A DNA stretch of 64,000 bases from Sulfitobacter sp. S223 (GCF_025143825.1 NZ_CP083561.1:1-64000), one strand, 5' to 3'; positions 34,418 through 43,793 are shown, numbered from the stretch's first letter. Numbers and translations are program-made. The notes: generated from the sequence alone by a model not told the origin.

Positions 34418-35197
34418 TTAGGAAGCGGCAGTCACCGCGCGTCCTGTCATGACTTTGACCAAATGCGCACGGTATTCGGCAGAGCCGTGCAAATCCTCAA
34501 TCATATCGTCTGCGGAAACCGTCAGATCAGCCAACGCCGACGCCGCGAAGTTCGCGGATAGCGCTTCCTCGGCGGCGGTCCAACGATGCACCCCTTCATT
34601 CGAGGCACCCGTCACAGCGACCCGCACGCCTTCAGCGGTTTTGGCGACAAATACGCCAACAAGGGCAAAGCGCGATGCCGGCTGGACGAACTTTTGATAG
34701 TTCGCCTTTTCCGGAATCGGGAACCGGACAGCGGTCACGATCTCATCTTCATCCAAGGCCGTTTCGAACATACCAAGGAAATAGTCATCCGCTGCAATTT
34801 CACGGCGGTTGGTGATGATCGTCGCCCCCGATGCCAGCGCCACAGCAGGATAGCACGCCGCCGGATCGTTGTTCGCGATGGACCCGCCGATGGTGCCACG
34901 GTTACGCACCGCAGGATCACCGATGTGCGACGCCAGCTCTGACAGGGCCTTATAGCTGCCATCGGCAGCCACATCACCATGGCACGTGGCACCGCCAATC
35001 CACAGCGTCCCGCCTTCGTTCCGGATGCCCTTCATCTCGGAAATACCGGACAGGGATACCAGTTTCGACGGGCTGGCCAGACGCGCTTTTAGCGTCGGGA
35101 TCAGGGTTTGGCCACCACTCAGCGCTTGGGCCTCACCGCCCAAGGCTGAAACTGCTTCGTCGATCGTTGCGGGACGCTCTATCTCAAATGCGTACAT
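34418..35197 (-). CDS. coxM: Form II CODH-like medium subunit (FAD-binding)
   Basis: This protein of 259 residues has the molybdenum-hydroxylase FAD domain: ALSGGQTLIPTLKARLA near residue 40, DPAVRNRGTIGGSIANNDPAACYPA near 100-120, and a C-terminal CO-dehydrogenase-type flavoprotein domain. It would pass electrons from the iron-sulfur subunit to FAD. It is the last gene of the G-S-L-M order, typical of form II clusters (form I has M-S-L). Start spacing to coxL is 13 nt, with a GAGAGGAG site before the ATG. Confidence 0.88.
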   Translation of the reverse strand: MYAFEIERPATIDEAVSALGGEAQALSGGQTLIPTLKARLASPSKLVSLSGISEMKGIRNEGGTLWIGGATCHGDVAADGSYKALSELASHIGDPAVRNRGTIGGSIANNDPAACYPAVALASGATIITNRREIAADDYFLGMFETALDEDEIVTAVRFPIPEKANYQKFVQPASRFALVGVFVAKTAEGVRVAVTGASNEGVHRWTAAEEALSANFAASALADLTVSADDMIEDLHGSAEYRAHLVKVMTGRAVTAAS

Positions 35198-35210
35198 GTG
35201 CTATCTCCTC

Positions 35211-37580
35211 TCAAGCGTTCTGCATCGCCGACCACACACGGTGCGGGCTGACGGGCATGTCGATATGGGTCACGTTTTTGCCACCCGATTGCATGGCATC
35301 AATCACAGCGTTTACTACAGTCGGAGGTGATCCGATTGCGCCCGCCTCGCCGCAGCCTTTGACGCCAAGCGGGTTGTGCGTGCATGGATTACCCTGCGAA
35401 TGGTCCACGATATAGAACGGCACATCCTCGGCCCGCGGCATTGCGTAATCCATATAGGACGCGCTCAGCAACTGACCGTTTTCGTCATAGGTGGTGTTTT
35501 CCAACAATGCCTGACCAATGCCCTGACCCAAACCACCATGCACCTGTCCTGTCACGATCATCGGGTTGATAACATTACCAAAATCGTCCACGGCCGTCAT
35601 CCGGTCAACGCGCACCTTGCCGGTTTCGGGGTCCAGTTCGACCTCGCAGCAATAGGCCCCGGATGGATAAGTGAAGTTCGCCGGATCATAGAACGCGGTT
35701 TCTTCAAGTCCCGGTTCGATATCCTCAAGCGGGAATTCGTGCGGGATATACGCCTTGAGTGCGACCTCACCAAAGCTGACGGATTTGTCAGTGCCGGCAA
35801 CCGAGAACATGCCATCCTTCAGCTCTATATCACTGTCGGAAGCTTCCAACATGTGGCCCGCGATCTTTTTCGCCTTGTTGATGACCTTTTCGGTGGCACG
35901 AACCACAGCAGACCCACAAACCGCAAGGGACCGCGACCCGTAGGTGCCCATCCCAAACGGAATCTTGGATGTGTCGCCATGTACGATGTCGATGGATGAC
36001 GCGTCGATACCCAACATTTCCGCTACAACTTGGGGGAACGCTGTTTCGTGTCCTTGGCCGTGGCTGTGCGCACCAACCATGACGGACAGGTTGCCGGTCG
36101 CATTCACACGGACAGTCGCTGCATCATACAGCCCCACCCGAGAGCCCAACACGCCCACAAGGTTGGATGGCGCGATGCCGCAAGCCTCAATATAGGCGTT
36201 TACGCCGAAACCACGCAAAAGACCCTTGGCCTCGGACTCTTTGCGCCGCTCGGCAAAGCCTGCCACATCGGCGACTTCTTCCATCCGGTCCATCAGCGCA
36301 TCGTAATTGCCGCTGTCATACTCAAGACCCGCCGCCGAGGCGAAAGGATACTGGTCCGGTTTGATAAAGTTCTTCCGGCGCAGTGCAATCGGGTCCATCC
36401 CGATCTCGCGGGCAGCTTTGTCAATGACCCGCTCCAGCGAATATGTCGCCTCGGGGCGACCTGCCCCGCGATAGGCGTCAACCGGTGCAGTGTTCGTGAA
36501 CACGGCTTTGACGTTCACATAGACGTTCGGAACGGTATAGTTACCCGCCATCAAAGTGCCGTGCAAAAACGTCGGTGTTGCTGTCGCAAAGTTCGAAAGA
36601 TAGGCCCCTACATTGGCATAGGTTTCGGTGCGGAAGGCCAGGAAATTACCGTCCTCATCCATTGCCAGCTCAATCTTGGTCACGTGGTCACGACCATGCG
36701 CATCAGTGAGAAATGATTCAGAGCGGTCGGCCGTCCATTTGACAGGCCGATTCAGCTTTTTCGCGGCGGCCAGAACCAGCGCCTCTTCACCGTAGTGATA
36801 GATCTTTGATCCGAAACCGCCACCCACATCGGGGGCAATCACGGTCAGCTTATTTTCAGGAATACCCAAAACAAAAGCAGAGATCAGCAGCCGTGTCAGG
36901 TGCGGGTTTTGCGATGTGGTGTGCAGAATATATTCATCGTTGGCGCGGTTGTATTGCGCCATCGAACACCGCGGTTCCATCGCGTTTGGTACCAGCCGGT
37001 TATTCACAAGTTCCAGCGTGGTGACGTGATGCGCCCCTTTGATGGCAGCATCTGTTGCGTCGCGATTATCCTCGATCCAGCCCCAGTCGAAACACTGGTT
37101 CGTACCGATTTCATCGTGTACATAATCGGTGCCGGACAGGGCTTCCTTCATATTCACAACGGCGGGCAACTCTTCGATGTCCGCCTCTATTGCCTCAGCA
37201 GCATTTTTGGCTTGCTCGACTGTTTCAGCGATCACAGCGGCATACGCGTCACCAACATGGCGAACCTTGCCGTGCGCCAGAACAGGGCGTTTGGGTTCGT
37301 GCATGGGCGTGCCATCGCGTGAATTGATCAACCAGCCAGCAGGGTTGCCACCGACCTCGGTGAAATCCTCACCGGTAAAGATCGCAAGAACGCCAGGCAT
37401 AGCTTCGGCGGCAGACGTATCAATGCTTTTGATTACACCATTCGCAACGGTTGAACGGGCGAACACTGCTGCCGCCTCACCGTATGTTTTAATATCGTCC
37501 GTATACTGACCGGCACCCGTCAAAAAGCGTACATCTTCGCGGCGCACTGTCGCGGCGCCAATTCCATCATCCTTGGGCAT
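35211..37580 (-). CDS. coxL: Form II CODH-like large subunit (molybdopterin)
   Basis: At 789 residues this is a xanthine-dehydrogenase family large subunit. The active-site loop at 369-375 reads AYRGAGR, the mark of form II; the CO-oxidising form I has AYRCSFR with the Cu-binding Cys. The catalytic Glu lies in GVKGCGEAGAIG near the C-terminus, and the Mo-cofactor loop is DVGGGFGSK at 251-259. Form II enzymes have been linked to CO oxidation only weakly, and the true substrate may be another carbon compound. The ATG at 37580 with GGGGAGGA is chosen over an open extension to 37688 inside coxS. No coxDEF maturation genes are visible nearby. Confidence 0.9.
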   Translation of the reverse strand: MPKDDGIGAATVRREDVRFLTGAGQYTDDIKTYGEAAAVFARSTVANGVIKSIDTSAAEAMPGVLAIFTGEDFTEVGGNPAGWLINSRDGTPMHEPKRPVLAHGKVRHVGDAYAAVIAETVEQAKNAAEAIEADIEELPAVVNMKEALSGTDYVHDEIGTNQCFDWGWIEDNRDATDAAIKGAHHVTTLELVNNRLVPNAMEPRCSMAQYNRANDEYILHTTSQNPHLTRLLISAFVLGIPENKLTVIAPDVGGGFGSKIYHYGEEALVLAAAKKLNRPVKWTADRSESFLTDAHGRDHVTKIELAMDEDGNFLAFRTETYANVGAYLSNFATATPTFLHGTLMAGNYTVPNVYVNVKAVFTNTAPVDAYRGAGRPEATYSLERVIDKAAREIGMDPIALRRKNFIKPDQYPFASAAGLEYDSGNYDALMDRMEEVADVAGFAERRKESEAKGLLRGFGVNAYIEACGIAPSNLVGVLGSRVGLYDAATVRVNATGNLSVMVGAHSHGQGHETAFPQVVAEMLGIDASSIDIVHGDTSKIPFGMGTYGSRSLAVCGSAVVRATEKVINKAKKIAGHMLEASDSDIELKDGMFSVAGTDKSVSFGEVALKAYIPHEFPLEDIEPGLEETAFYDPANFTYPSGAYCCEVELDPETGKVRVDRMTAVDDFGNVINPMIVTGQVHGGLGQGIGQALLENTTYDENGQLLSASYMDYAMPRAEDVPFYIVDHSQGNPCTHNPLGVKGCGEAGAIGSPPTVVNAVIDAMQSGGKNVTHIDMPVSPHRVWSAMQNA

Positions 37581-37603
37581 GAATTTTCCTCCCCTAATTT
37601 TTG

Positions 37604-38089
37604 TTATTCGGCAGCGATGGCAGACACGTCTTGTCCAGACGCGGCCATGATCGCTTTGACGATGTTGTGGTAGCCGGTGCAGCGGCAAATATTGCCCTCA
37701 AGATAAGAGCGCACTTCAGCCTCTGTCGGCTTGGGGTTGTCTTTCAACAGCGCTGCCGTTGTCATCACCATGCCGGGGGTGCAGAATCCGCACTGCAGGC
37801 CGTGATGTTCCTGAAACGCCTGCTGGATGACGTTCATTGTCCCGTCCGCGTCAGCCTGCCCTTCGATGGTTGAAACCTCGGCGCCGTCTGCTTCGATTGC
37901 AAACATCGTGCAGGATTTGACCGCACGTCCATTTACATGCACCAGACAGGCACCGCATTGCGAAGTGTCACAGCCGATATGTGTGCCAGTCAGACGGCGA
38001 TCTTCGCGTAGAAAAGACGCGAGCAGCGTGTTCCCGTCTACGTTTGCCTCAACCGACTTGCCATTGATGGTCATCGTCACGTTTGTCAT
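37604..38089 (-). CDS. coxS: Form II CODH-like small subunit (2 x [2Fe-2S])
   Basis: This protein of 161 residues has the plant-ferredoxin-like cluster CDTSQCGAC with a distal Cys in VKSC, and the second cluster CGFCTPGM with CRCTGY. That is the full set of eight Cys for two [2Fe-2S] centres. It relays electrons between the molybdopterin of CoxL and the FAD of CoxM. It precedes coxL by 23 nt and follows coxG by 41 nt on the same strand. Confidence 0.93.
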   Translation of the reverse strand: MTNVTMTINGKSVEANVDGNTLLASFLREDRRLTGTHIGCDTSQCGACLVHVNGRAVKSCTMFAIEADGAEVSTIEGQADADGTMNVIQQAFQEHHGLQCGFCTPGMVMTTAALLKDNPKPTEAEVRSYLEGNICRCTGYHNIVKAIMAASGQDVSAIAAE

Positions 38090-38130
38090 GTTTATCCTCC
38101 CTTGGAATTGTTTTTATTGGGAACAGGTTC

Positions 38131-38646
38131 CTAGCTGACCAGCTTTTTGAACCAGCCCTTTTTCTGTGGTGTTTCTTCGGAATCCGGCGTGTCCTCCTGC
38201 ACAGCAGGTGCCCCCACGGCCTCCGAAAAATTTTCAAAGAACTGGTCAGCCATCTTTTTGGCAAAACCATCAATGATGCGGCTGCCAAGCTGGGCCAGTT
38301 TGCCGCCTACTTTGGCTTCGACATCATAGTGCAGGATGGTTTGGTCGCCCTGAGGCTCCAGACGCACATCAGCGCCACCTTTGGCAAAGCCCGCAGCGCC
38401 ACCTTTGCCTTCGCCGGTCATGGTCAGGCTTTCGGGTTCGGTCATCTCGCTGAGTTCAACAGCGCCTTTGAACGTCGCTTTAACGGGGCCAACTTTTTGA
38501 ACAACAGTGGCCTCGAACCCTTCTTGGGCGGACCCGCTCATCTCAGTGCAGCCCGGCACGCAGGCCTTGAGAACATCAGGATTTAGCAACCCTGCCCAGA
38601 CCGTTGCCGCGTCTGCGTTTATTGTACGGCTATCGCTTAACTTCAT
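38131..38646 (-). CDS. coxG: CoxG-type SRPBCC membrane-recruitment protein
   Basis: This protein of 171 residues has the START-like CoxG fold (VWAGLLNPDVLKACVPGCTEM near residue 15) and a C-terminal extension ending KKGWFKKLVS, which is amphipathic and basic. CoxG anchors aerobic CO dehydrogenases to the membrane and binds the quinone or lipid. It is the first gene of the cox unit here. A short inverted repeat at 38717-38730 (AAGAC-CAAA-GTCTT) lies 71 nt upstream, just past the end of the previous gene. Confidence 0.87.
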   Translation of the reverse strand: MKLSDSRTINADAATVWAGLLNPDVLKACVPGCTEMSGSAQEGFEATVVQKVGPVKATFKGAVELSEMTEPESLTMTGEGKGGAAGFAKGGADVRLEPQGDQTILHYDVEAKVGGKLAQLGSRIIDGFAKKMADQFFENFSEAVGAPAVQEDTPDSEETPQKKGWFKKLVS

Positions 38647-38733
38647 TGCGCGGAATCTCCCTTTTTCAAGAGAGCCTAGGCACGGAATGCGGCGTGTTCC
38701 ATTGGACTATATGTGTAAGACCAAAGTCTTGGA

Positions 38734-39633
38734 TCAGCGCACAGGTGGCTGGAATGACAGCCCGTAGCTTTCATAAATCCCGGCAATCCGTCCGTCTTGG
38801 AGCGCATAGTTGATTGCATCATCAACCGCATAGGACAAAGGCCTGTAGCTGAAACTGACAGCCACACCCAAGGTCCATTGGCTGACGGCAAAACCGGCCA
38901 GTGGAGGCTGATGAACAGCCGTACCCGCGCCTAGCCCGTATTCAAGCTGCGCCAGCGGGCCCATCGCTGCTTTAGTCTCACCAGCGCTCAAGGCCGCCAT
39001 GGCAGCGCCCATATCGGGATAGCGTTTAATGCCGCCTGCCAATTGCCCACCTGCAAAAGACGACAGATAAAAATCAGAGATCGAATCGTTTTCGACCGCA
39101 ACTGGGTCAAAGCGGAAATACGCCGGCACCGGTTTGTCGTCAGGGTAGCTGGCCTTGTCATAGGCTATCGCGATGGATTCCGTGCTGTATTGACCGGTGA
39201 AAACCACCTGTTCGACCCGACATTTGAATGCACTGTCGTAGGGAATACGCATCATGACATTCGCCACCCTCCCGCCGATCACCGCACCTTTCCAGATGTT
39301 GTTCCGCAAATCCGCCTCAAGGTTCTCGCCCGCGGCGACAAAATTGAAACGTGCTTCCACACCCAGATCGCCTGCAATGATCCGCGCGATGTCGATATCG
39401 ACACCGCGAGGCTTGCCTGCGTCCATCCAGCTATAGGGTGCATAATCATCGTAGACCGCGAACATCATGTGTCCCTGGTCCTGGATCGCATCCATATCCT
39501 GACCAACCACATCACGTCCGGTGTTTTGCGGTTTCGGCTGCGGGATGTGATCCGCGCAAGGGTCAGCCGCTTGGGCCTGTGTCGCAAGAAACAGGCCCAA
39601 CGTCAGGGCGAAAATGGGTCGTGTAAAACGCAG
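38734..39633 (-). CDS. Periplasmic XoxJ-like quinoprotein-associated protein, probable CTG start
   Basis: This substrate-binding-fold protein of about 299 residues has AVYDDYAPYSWMDAGKPRG and GVDIDIARIIAGDLGV near the N-terminus, like the XoxJ/MxaJ proteins encoded with PQQ dehydrogenases, which help activate the enzyme. No ATG or GTG precedes the mature protein. The first standard start is a TTG at 39600, which cuts the signal peptide to 11 residues. A CTG at 39633, 8 nt after AGGA, gives a complete signal peptide ending AQA-AD. The gene begins 10 nt after the cytochrome c stop. I rate the CTG start as likely but unproven. Confidence 0.8.
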   Translation of the reverse strand: MRFTRPIFALTLGLFLATQAQAADPCADHIPQPKPQNTGRDVVGQDMDAIQDQGHMMFAVYDDYAPYSWMDAGKPRGVDIDIARIIAGDLGVEARFNFVAAGENLEADLRNNIWKGAVIGGRVANVMMRIPYDSAFKCRVEQVVFTGQYSTESIAIAYDKASYPDDKPVPAYFRFDPVAVENDSISDFYLSSFAGGQLAGGIKRYPDMGAAMAALSAGETKAAMGPLAQLEYGLGAGTAVHQPPLAGFAVSQWTLGVAVSFSYRPLSYAVDDAINYALQDGRIAGIYESYGLSFQPPVR

Positions 39634-39643
39634 TGTTCTGATC

Positions 39644-40342
39644 CTATTGTGTCGCTGACAAACCGATCGTCAGTGTTTCCGACGCAGATTTATACGCTTC
39701 GGGGGTCCCGTCAATCAGGTTGGCGGCACGGTAAGCTACAGAATCAGCAACCGGTGCGCCGGATAGCGTTTCGATACCTTGCGCAATTTCGCTCAGCCGC
39801 GCCTTGATCGCGTCGGGGTCCGCCCCGCTTGCATCATCGCCGTAACCAGCGAGCTCGTCGCGGATGGTTTTCAATTCGTCAGATACCTCATCCATCGCAT
39901 CGGAATCAGGGCGCGTTTCGACATAGGTACGGATCGCCCACGCCGCGTCTTGGCCCAGCAATTCACCAAAGGCCGGCATCTTTGTGATCCCACCTTGGGT
40001 ATAGCCGGTGCGGAACCGTTCGATGAACCACTCATCGCCATATTCCTCGGCCTCGAGAAACCGCAAATCAGGTGCAAGACCGCCTGAAACCACCTCAAGC
40101 CCGTGGCAGCGCGCGCAGTTCTGGTTGTAGCCCGATGCACCAACTTCGATGGCCTTCAGCCAAACTTCCTGACTTGCTGTCTCGGCGCGGTAGGGGTTTT
40201 CGGTCAACCACTCTTCGCCTGTTTCCGGCAACCCGGCAGTATCGACAGGCTGGGGGCTGACATCGCCATGCGCCATCAGGATTGTACTTGTTGCAACGAT
40301 GATACCGCCGGCCAACATGGCCTTGATTGATTTATTACCCAT
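39644..40342 (-). CDS. Periplasmic cytochrome c-550 (PedF-like)
   Basis: This protein of 232 residues has a signal peptide (to about residue 24) and one haem-binding CARCH motif near residue 79. The distal Met is likely in TKMPAFGELL. A C-terminal helical region of about 100 residues follows the cytochrome core, as in PedF-type cytochromes. It is the expected electron acceptor of the quinoprotein alcohol dehydrogenase. It diverges from the substrate-binding-protein gene, with two copies of the shared regulatory motif between them. Confidence 0.85.
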   Translation of the reverse strand: MGNKSIKAMLAGGIIVATSTILMAHGDVSPQPVDTAGLPETGEEWLTENPYRAETASQEVWLKAIEVGASGYNQNCARCHGLEVVSGGLAPDLRFLEAEEYGDEWFIERFRTGYTQGGITKMPAFGELLGQDAAWAIRTYVETRPDSDAMDEVSDELKTIRDELAGYGDDASGADPDAIKARLSEIAQGIETLSGAPVADSVAYRAANLIDGTPEAYKSASETLTIGLSATQ

Positions 40343-40405
40343 GGTCTCTCTCCCTAGACGCTGAAGTTTGCCATTTGTAGGCTGGTTAGGTCGTCCGGCG
40401 GTATT

Positions 40406-40446
40406 GGACTTTGGTTGCGGTCACGGGCACCCCCCGACCAAAGTTC
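40406..40446. promoter_or_regulatory. Two copies of the PQQ-regulon motif in the divergent promoter
   Basis: CCGACCAAAGTTC at 40434-40446 on the plus strand and its minus-strand relative GCAACCAAAGTCC at 40418-40406 face away from each other. They share the core RACCAARGT with the exact 15-nt elements at 44830 and 54226. Each serves one of the two diverging operons if it is an operator. No proof of binding exists here. Confidence 0.45.
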
Positions 40447-40498
40447 TATTCGACGCGTGACAGACCGCTTGTTAGCGTGTCCTCGGGAGGAAAGCCGG

Positions 40499-41659
40499 AT
40501 GTGGAGAATAGTCTATTTTTGCCTGTTTGGCTTGATGGTCCAGCCGGTGTTTGCCGAGACCACGCTTGATGTCGGATATTTGCGCGTGGATGTCCCCCGC
40601 CCGCCTGTCTTGTCCAATCTTGATCCAATCCCGGAAAACGACGGGTTGGCAGGCGCGCAAACCGCGCTCGAGGATAATTTGACCACAGGCAGATTTCTGG
40701 GCCAGTCCTATACCATGACGGCAATGACCGTGGCCGCCAGTGACGATCCTTTAGCGGTCGCAGCCCAAATGCTGGCCGATACGCCGTATCTTATTCTGGA
40801 CGCCCCTGCGCCGGTCATCCTTGCCATCGCGGACTTGCCGCAAGCGCAGGGGGCGTTGCTGTTCAATGCCTCGGCCGGAGATATTTCCCTACGCGACAGC
40901 GATTGCCGCTCCAATCTGTTCCACAGCCTGCCATCCGACGCGATGCGCACCGATGCGTTGGCGCAGGTGCTGGTGCAAAAACGCTGGACCGACCTTGTAA
41001 TGATTGCGGGTACATTTCCGGCTGATACCGCCTATGCCGCAGCCATCCGCCGGTCCTTGAAAAAATTCGGCCTGCGGCTTTCAGCAGAAAAAACATGGGA
41101 CGCAGATGCGGACATGCGGCGCACGGCATCGCAGGAAATTCCGTTGTTTACCCAAAATTTCGGGGATTATGATGCGCTGATCCTAGCTGATGAGCTGCAT
41201 GATTTCGGGCGCTATGTTCTGTATAATACATGGCAGGCTCGGCCCATTGTGGGCTCGGAAGGACTGTCTGCGCGGACATGGGCACCCGTCATCGAACAAT
41301 GGGGGGCAGCGCAATTGCAAAGCCGTTTCACCGATCAGCATAGCCGCGACATGACCAGTATTGATTACGCAGCTTGGGCCGCCATGCGCACATTAGGAGA
41401 AGCAGTGACCCGCACAGATGCAACCGACCCCGAAACCCTACGCGCCTATATTTTGTCCGACGCGTTTGAATTGGCAGGTTTCAAGGGGCGCGCCCTGACC
41501 TATCGCGATTGGAATGGCCAACTGCGTCAGCCGATCGCAATCGCACACCCCCGTGCCTTGGTGGCCCAAGCACCCCTTGAAGGGTTCCTGCACCAGACAA
41601 ACGAACTAGACAGCCTTGGGCTTGATCGCCCGGAAAGCACATGCGAGGCCTTTCAATGA
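40499..41659 (+). CDS. PQQ-dependent-catabolism-associated substrate-binding protein
   Basis: This is a 386-residue protein. A signal peptide (ending VFAET) precedes a periplasmic-binding-protein-type fold of the branched-chain type (YMTAMTV-like early strand, DYDALILADEL and RPIVGSEGLS). Such proteins occur beside PQQ-alcohol dehydrogenases together with a YVTN propeller and an ABC exporter, and are thought to take part in PQQ enzyme use, though the ligand is unknown. The ATG at 40499 follows GGGAGGAAA. Its stop overlaps the next start as ATGA. Confidence 0.8.
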   Translation: MWRIVYFCLFGLMVQPVFAETTLDVGYLRVDVPRPPVLSNLDPIPENDGLAGAQTALEDNLTTGRFLGQSYTMTAMTVAASDDPLAVAAQMLADTPYLILDAPAPVILAIADLPQAQGALLFNASAGDISLRDSDCRSNLFHSLPSDAMRTDALAQVLVQKRWTDLVMIAGTFPADTAYAAAIRRSLKKFGLRLSAEKTWDADADMRRTASQEIPLFTQNFGDYDALILADELHDFGRYVLYNTWQARPIVGSEGLSARTWAPVIEQWGAAQLQSRFTDQHSRDMTSIDYAAWAAMRTLGEAVTRTDATDPETLRAYILSDAFELAGFKGRALTYRDWNGQLRQPIAIAHPRALVAQAPLEGFLHQTNELDSLGLDRPESTCEAFQ

Positions 41660-42627
41660 ATTCCTTTCTGAAATCGTCCATCACCGTTGGTACACTTTTA
41701 AGTGCCGCATCAGCTGCACCTGCTGGCGAAATATGGGTCACAAATGAAAAGGACGACAGCGTTTCCGTGATAGACACTGAAACGCTCGACGTTATCCATA
41801 CCTATGCCACAGGCGAACGTCCGCGCGGCATTACTTTTTCCAAGGATTTCAGTCTGGTTTATATCTGCGCGTCGGACAGTGACGCGGTTCAGGTGATGGA
41901 CCCGAACACGGGCAAGATCTTGCACGACTTGCCCTCGGGCGAAGACCCCGAACAATTCGTGCTGCATCCCGATGATACCCATCTTTATATCGCGAACGAA
42001 GATGATGCGATCACGACGGTTGTTAATACCAAAACGCGCAAGGTTGTCGCCCAGATTGACGTCGGAGTTGAACCCGAAGGGATGGCCGTTTCACCTGATG
42101 GCAAGATCGCTATAACGACGTCAGAGACAACCAATATGGCGCATTGGATTGACACGACCACACAAGAACTTTTCGCCAATACGCTGGTCGACAGCCGCCC
42201 GCGCCACGCGGAATTTGCCAAAGACGGCACTGAAATGTGGGTCAGTTCCGAAATCGGCGGCACGTTGACCGTCTTTGATACCGCCACACAAACCGAACTT
42301 GCCAAGATGAGCTTTGAGGTGCCGGGTGTCCATGCAGACCGGGTGCAGCCCGTGGGGTTTGAATTCGGGCCAGACGACGAATTTGCCTATGTGGCGTTGG
42401 GTCCGTCCAATCACATCGCGGTGGTCAATGCGCAAACTTATGAGGTCGAGGATTATATTCTTGTGGGGCGCCGCGTTTGGCACATGGCGTTCAATGCCGA
42501 TAAATCGCGCCTGTTCACCACCAACGGCGTTTCGGGTGATGTCACGGTTGTTGACGTCGCCACGCGAAAAGCGCTCAAATCCATCAAAGTCGGGCGGTTC
42601 CCCTGGGGTGCAGCATTCCGCCCGTAA
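41656..42627 (+). CDS. Secreted YVTN-family beta-propeller protein, PQQ-associated
   Basis: This 323-residue protein has a signal peptide (about 1-23; ASAAPAGE) and seven YVTN-type blades, seen in repeats such as VIDTETLDVIHTYATGERP, VVNTKTRKVVAQIDVG and VVDVATRKALKSIKVG. Propellers of this kind sit in many PQQ-alcohol dehydrogenase clusters and may bind the dehydrogenase or a redox partner. The reaction, if any, is unknown. It starts at 41656, overlapping the upstream stop; the ATG at 41641 would add five residues before the signal. Confidence 0.85.
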   Translation: MNSFLKSSITVGTLLSAASAAPAGEIWVTNEKDDSVSVIDTETLDVIHTYATGERPRGITFSKDFSLVYICASDSDAVQVMDPNTGKILHDLPSGEDPEQFVLHPDDTHLYIANEDDAITTVVNTKTRKVVAQIDVGVEPEGMAVSPDGKIAITTSETTNMAHWIDTTTQELFANTLVDSRPRHAEFAKDGTEMWVSSEIGGTLTVFDTATQTELAKMSFEVPGVHADRVQPVGFEFGPDDEFAYVALGPSNHIAVVNAQTYEVEDYILVGRRVWHMAFNADKSRLFTTNGVSGDVTVVDVATRKALKSIKVGRFPWGAAFRP

Positions 42628-42648
42628 TTCGTTGAAAGGTATCTAATC

Positions 42649-43080
42649 TTGCTTATAAAAATTTTTACAATCGTCGCAGCCCTCTCGCTTTGCGCGCCTG
42701 CCAATGCCCAAGGCTTCGGCGCAGCAGGCGTTCTGTCTGGCAAAAACAAGCAAGACCTGCCGCCCATCACCCTGTCTGCGGGGGAGCCGATATCACAGGG
42801 CCCGTGGACCCTGAAATCGGGCACCTACTACGAATTCGAGATCATTGGAGATGGATCACAGGAGCTGGCCCTTGTCGGCGCTGAATTCTTCCGCGCGATC
42901 TGGATCGACGAGATTGTAATCGAAGGCTTGGAAATTCGCCCTCTTGGCCTTGATAGTGTCGAATTTGACGAGGCCGGCGAAATGGAAATCGGGTTTTTGG
43001 CGATCAAGCCGGGACGCTATTATATGAAGATTCCCGGCACGACCGGCGAAACCCAACGGATCGAGATTACCATCGAATGA
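42649..43080 (+). CDS. Small periplasmic protein in the PQQ cluster, cupredoxin-like size
   Basis: This protein of 143 residues has a signal peptide (ending ANAQG at about 21) and a beta-rich mature part with an acidic surface. It contains YYEFEIIGDG near residue 62 and ends IEITIE. I do not recognise a family and see no Cys-His copper set. It starts with TTG and has GAAAGG 11 nt upstream. Its stop overlaps the ABC ATPase ATG, so it belongs to the same transcript as the propeller and exporter genes. Confidence 0.75.
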   Translation: MLIKIFTIVAALSLCAPANAQGFGAAGVLSGKNKQDLPPITLSAGEPISQGPWTLKSGTYYEFEIIGDGSQELALVGAEFFRAIWIDEIVIEGLEIRPLGLDSVEFDEAGEMEIGFLAIKPGRYYMKIPGTTGETQRIEITIE

Positions 43081-43793
43081 CCGGCCTCAGTGTCTCGAAC
43101 CTGAGCTATTCTTACGGAGCCAAACAGGCGCTCAAAGACGTAAGTTTTGACGTGCCCTCTGGCCGGTTCTGCGCATTGCTGGGGCCAAACGGAGCTGGGA
43201 AATCAACACTGTTCGGATTGCTGACACGTTTGCTCACATCGACACACGGGAAAATCTCAGTCGCAGGGCATGACATGGTTCGCAAACCGCGGCTGGCTTT
43301 GGCAGAGCTCGGGATTGTTTTTCAACAGACTACTTTGGATCTTGATCTAAGCGTGCGCCAGAATCTAACCTACTTTGCGGCGCTGCACGGTATTTCGGGC
43401 AAAGACGCCACCCGGCGGATCGATGCCGCGCTTGATAAACTGTCGATGCTGGACCGCGCTGGTGAAAAGGCACGCGCCCTGAATGGTGGCCACCGCAGGC
43501 GCACCGAAATCGCCCGCGCTTTGATCCACGATCCGTCCGTCTTGCTGTTGGACGAACCAACCGTCGGGCTGGACGCTGCCGCACGCGCCGCAATCACCAA
43601 GCATGTGCACGAACTGTGCGATGATGGCACAACCGTTCTTTGGGCGACGCATCTGACAGACGAGGTTTACCCCGACGACCATCTGGTGATTTTGCACCGC
43701 GCACAGGTTCTTGCAAGCGGGCGCTGCGCTGACATCTGCAACGAAACACCTTTGCAAGAAAAATTCCTGTCCATGACGGCAACCCCCGCATGA
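43077..43793 (+). CDS. ABC transporter ATPase, PQQ-cluster type
   Basis: This ATPase of 238 residues has Walker A GPNGAGKST, a Q-loop in IVFQQTTL and Walker B VLLLDEPTVGLD. The signature reads LNGGHRRRTEIARAL instead of LSGGQ, a variant seen in transporters linked to PQQ-alcohol catabolism. With the permease encoded next (ATGA overlap) it would make an ABC-2 exporter. The substrate is unknown; export of a toxic product or of a cofactor-related compound is speculation. Confidence 0.88.
   Translation: MTGLSVSNLSYSYGAKQALKDVSFDVPSGRFCALLGPNGAGKSTLFGLLTRLLTSTHGKISVAGHDMVRKPRLALAELGIVFQQTTLDLDLSVRQNLTYFAALHGISGKDATRRIDAALDKLSMLDRAGEKARALNGGHRRRTEIARALIHDPSVLLLDEPTVGLDAAARAAITKHVHELCDDGTTVLWATHLTDEVYPDDHLVILHRAQVLASGRCADICNETPLQEKFLSMTATPA

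Noticed and set aside
38717-38730. AAGAC-CAAA-GTCTT inverted repeat as a further member of the PQQ-regulon motif or a terminator
   Set aside because: It shares only part of the core with the 15-nt element, and the stem is short with no T run.
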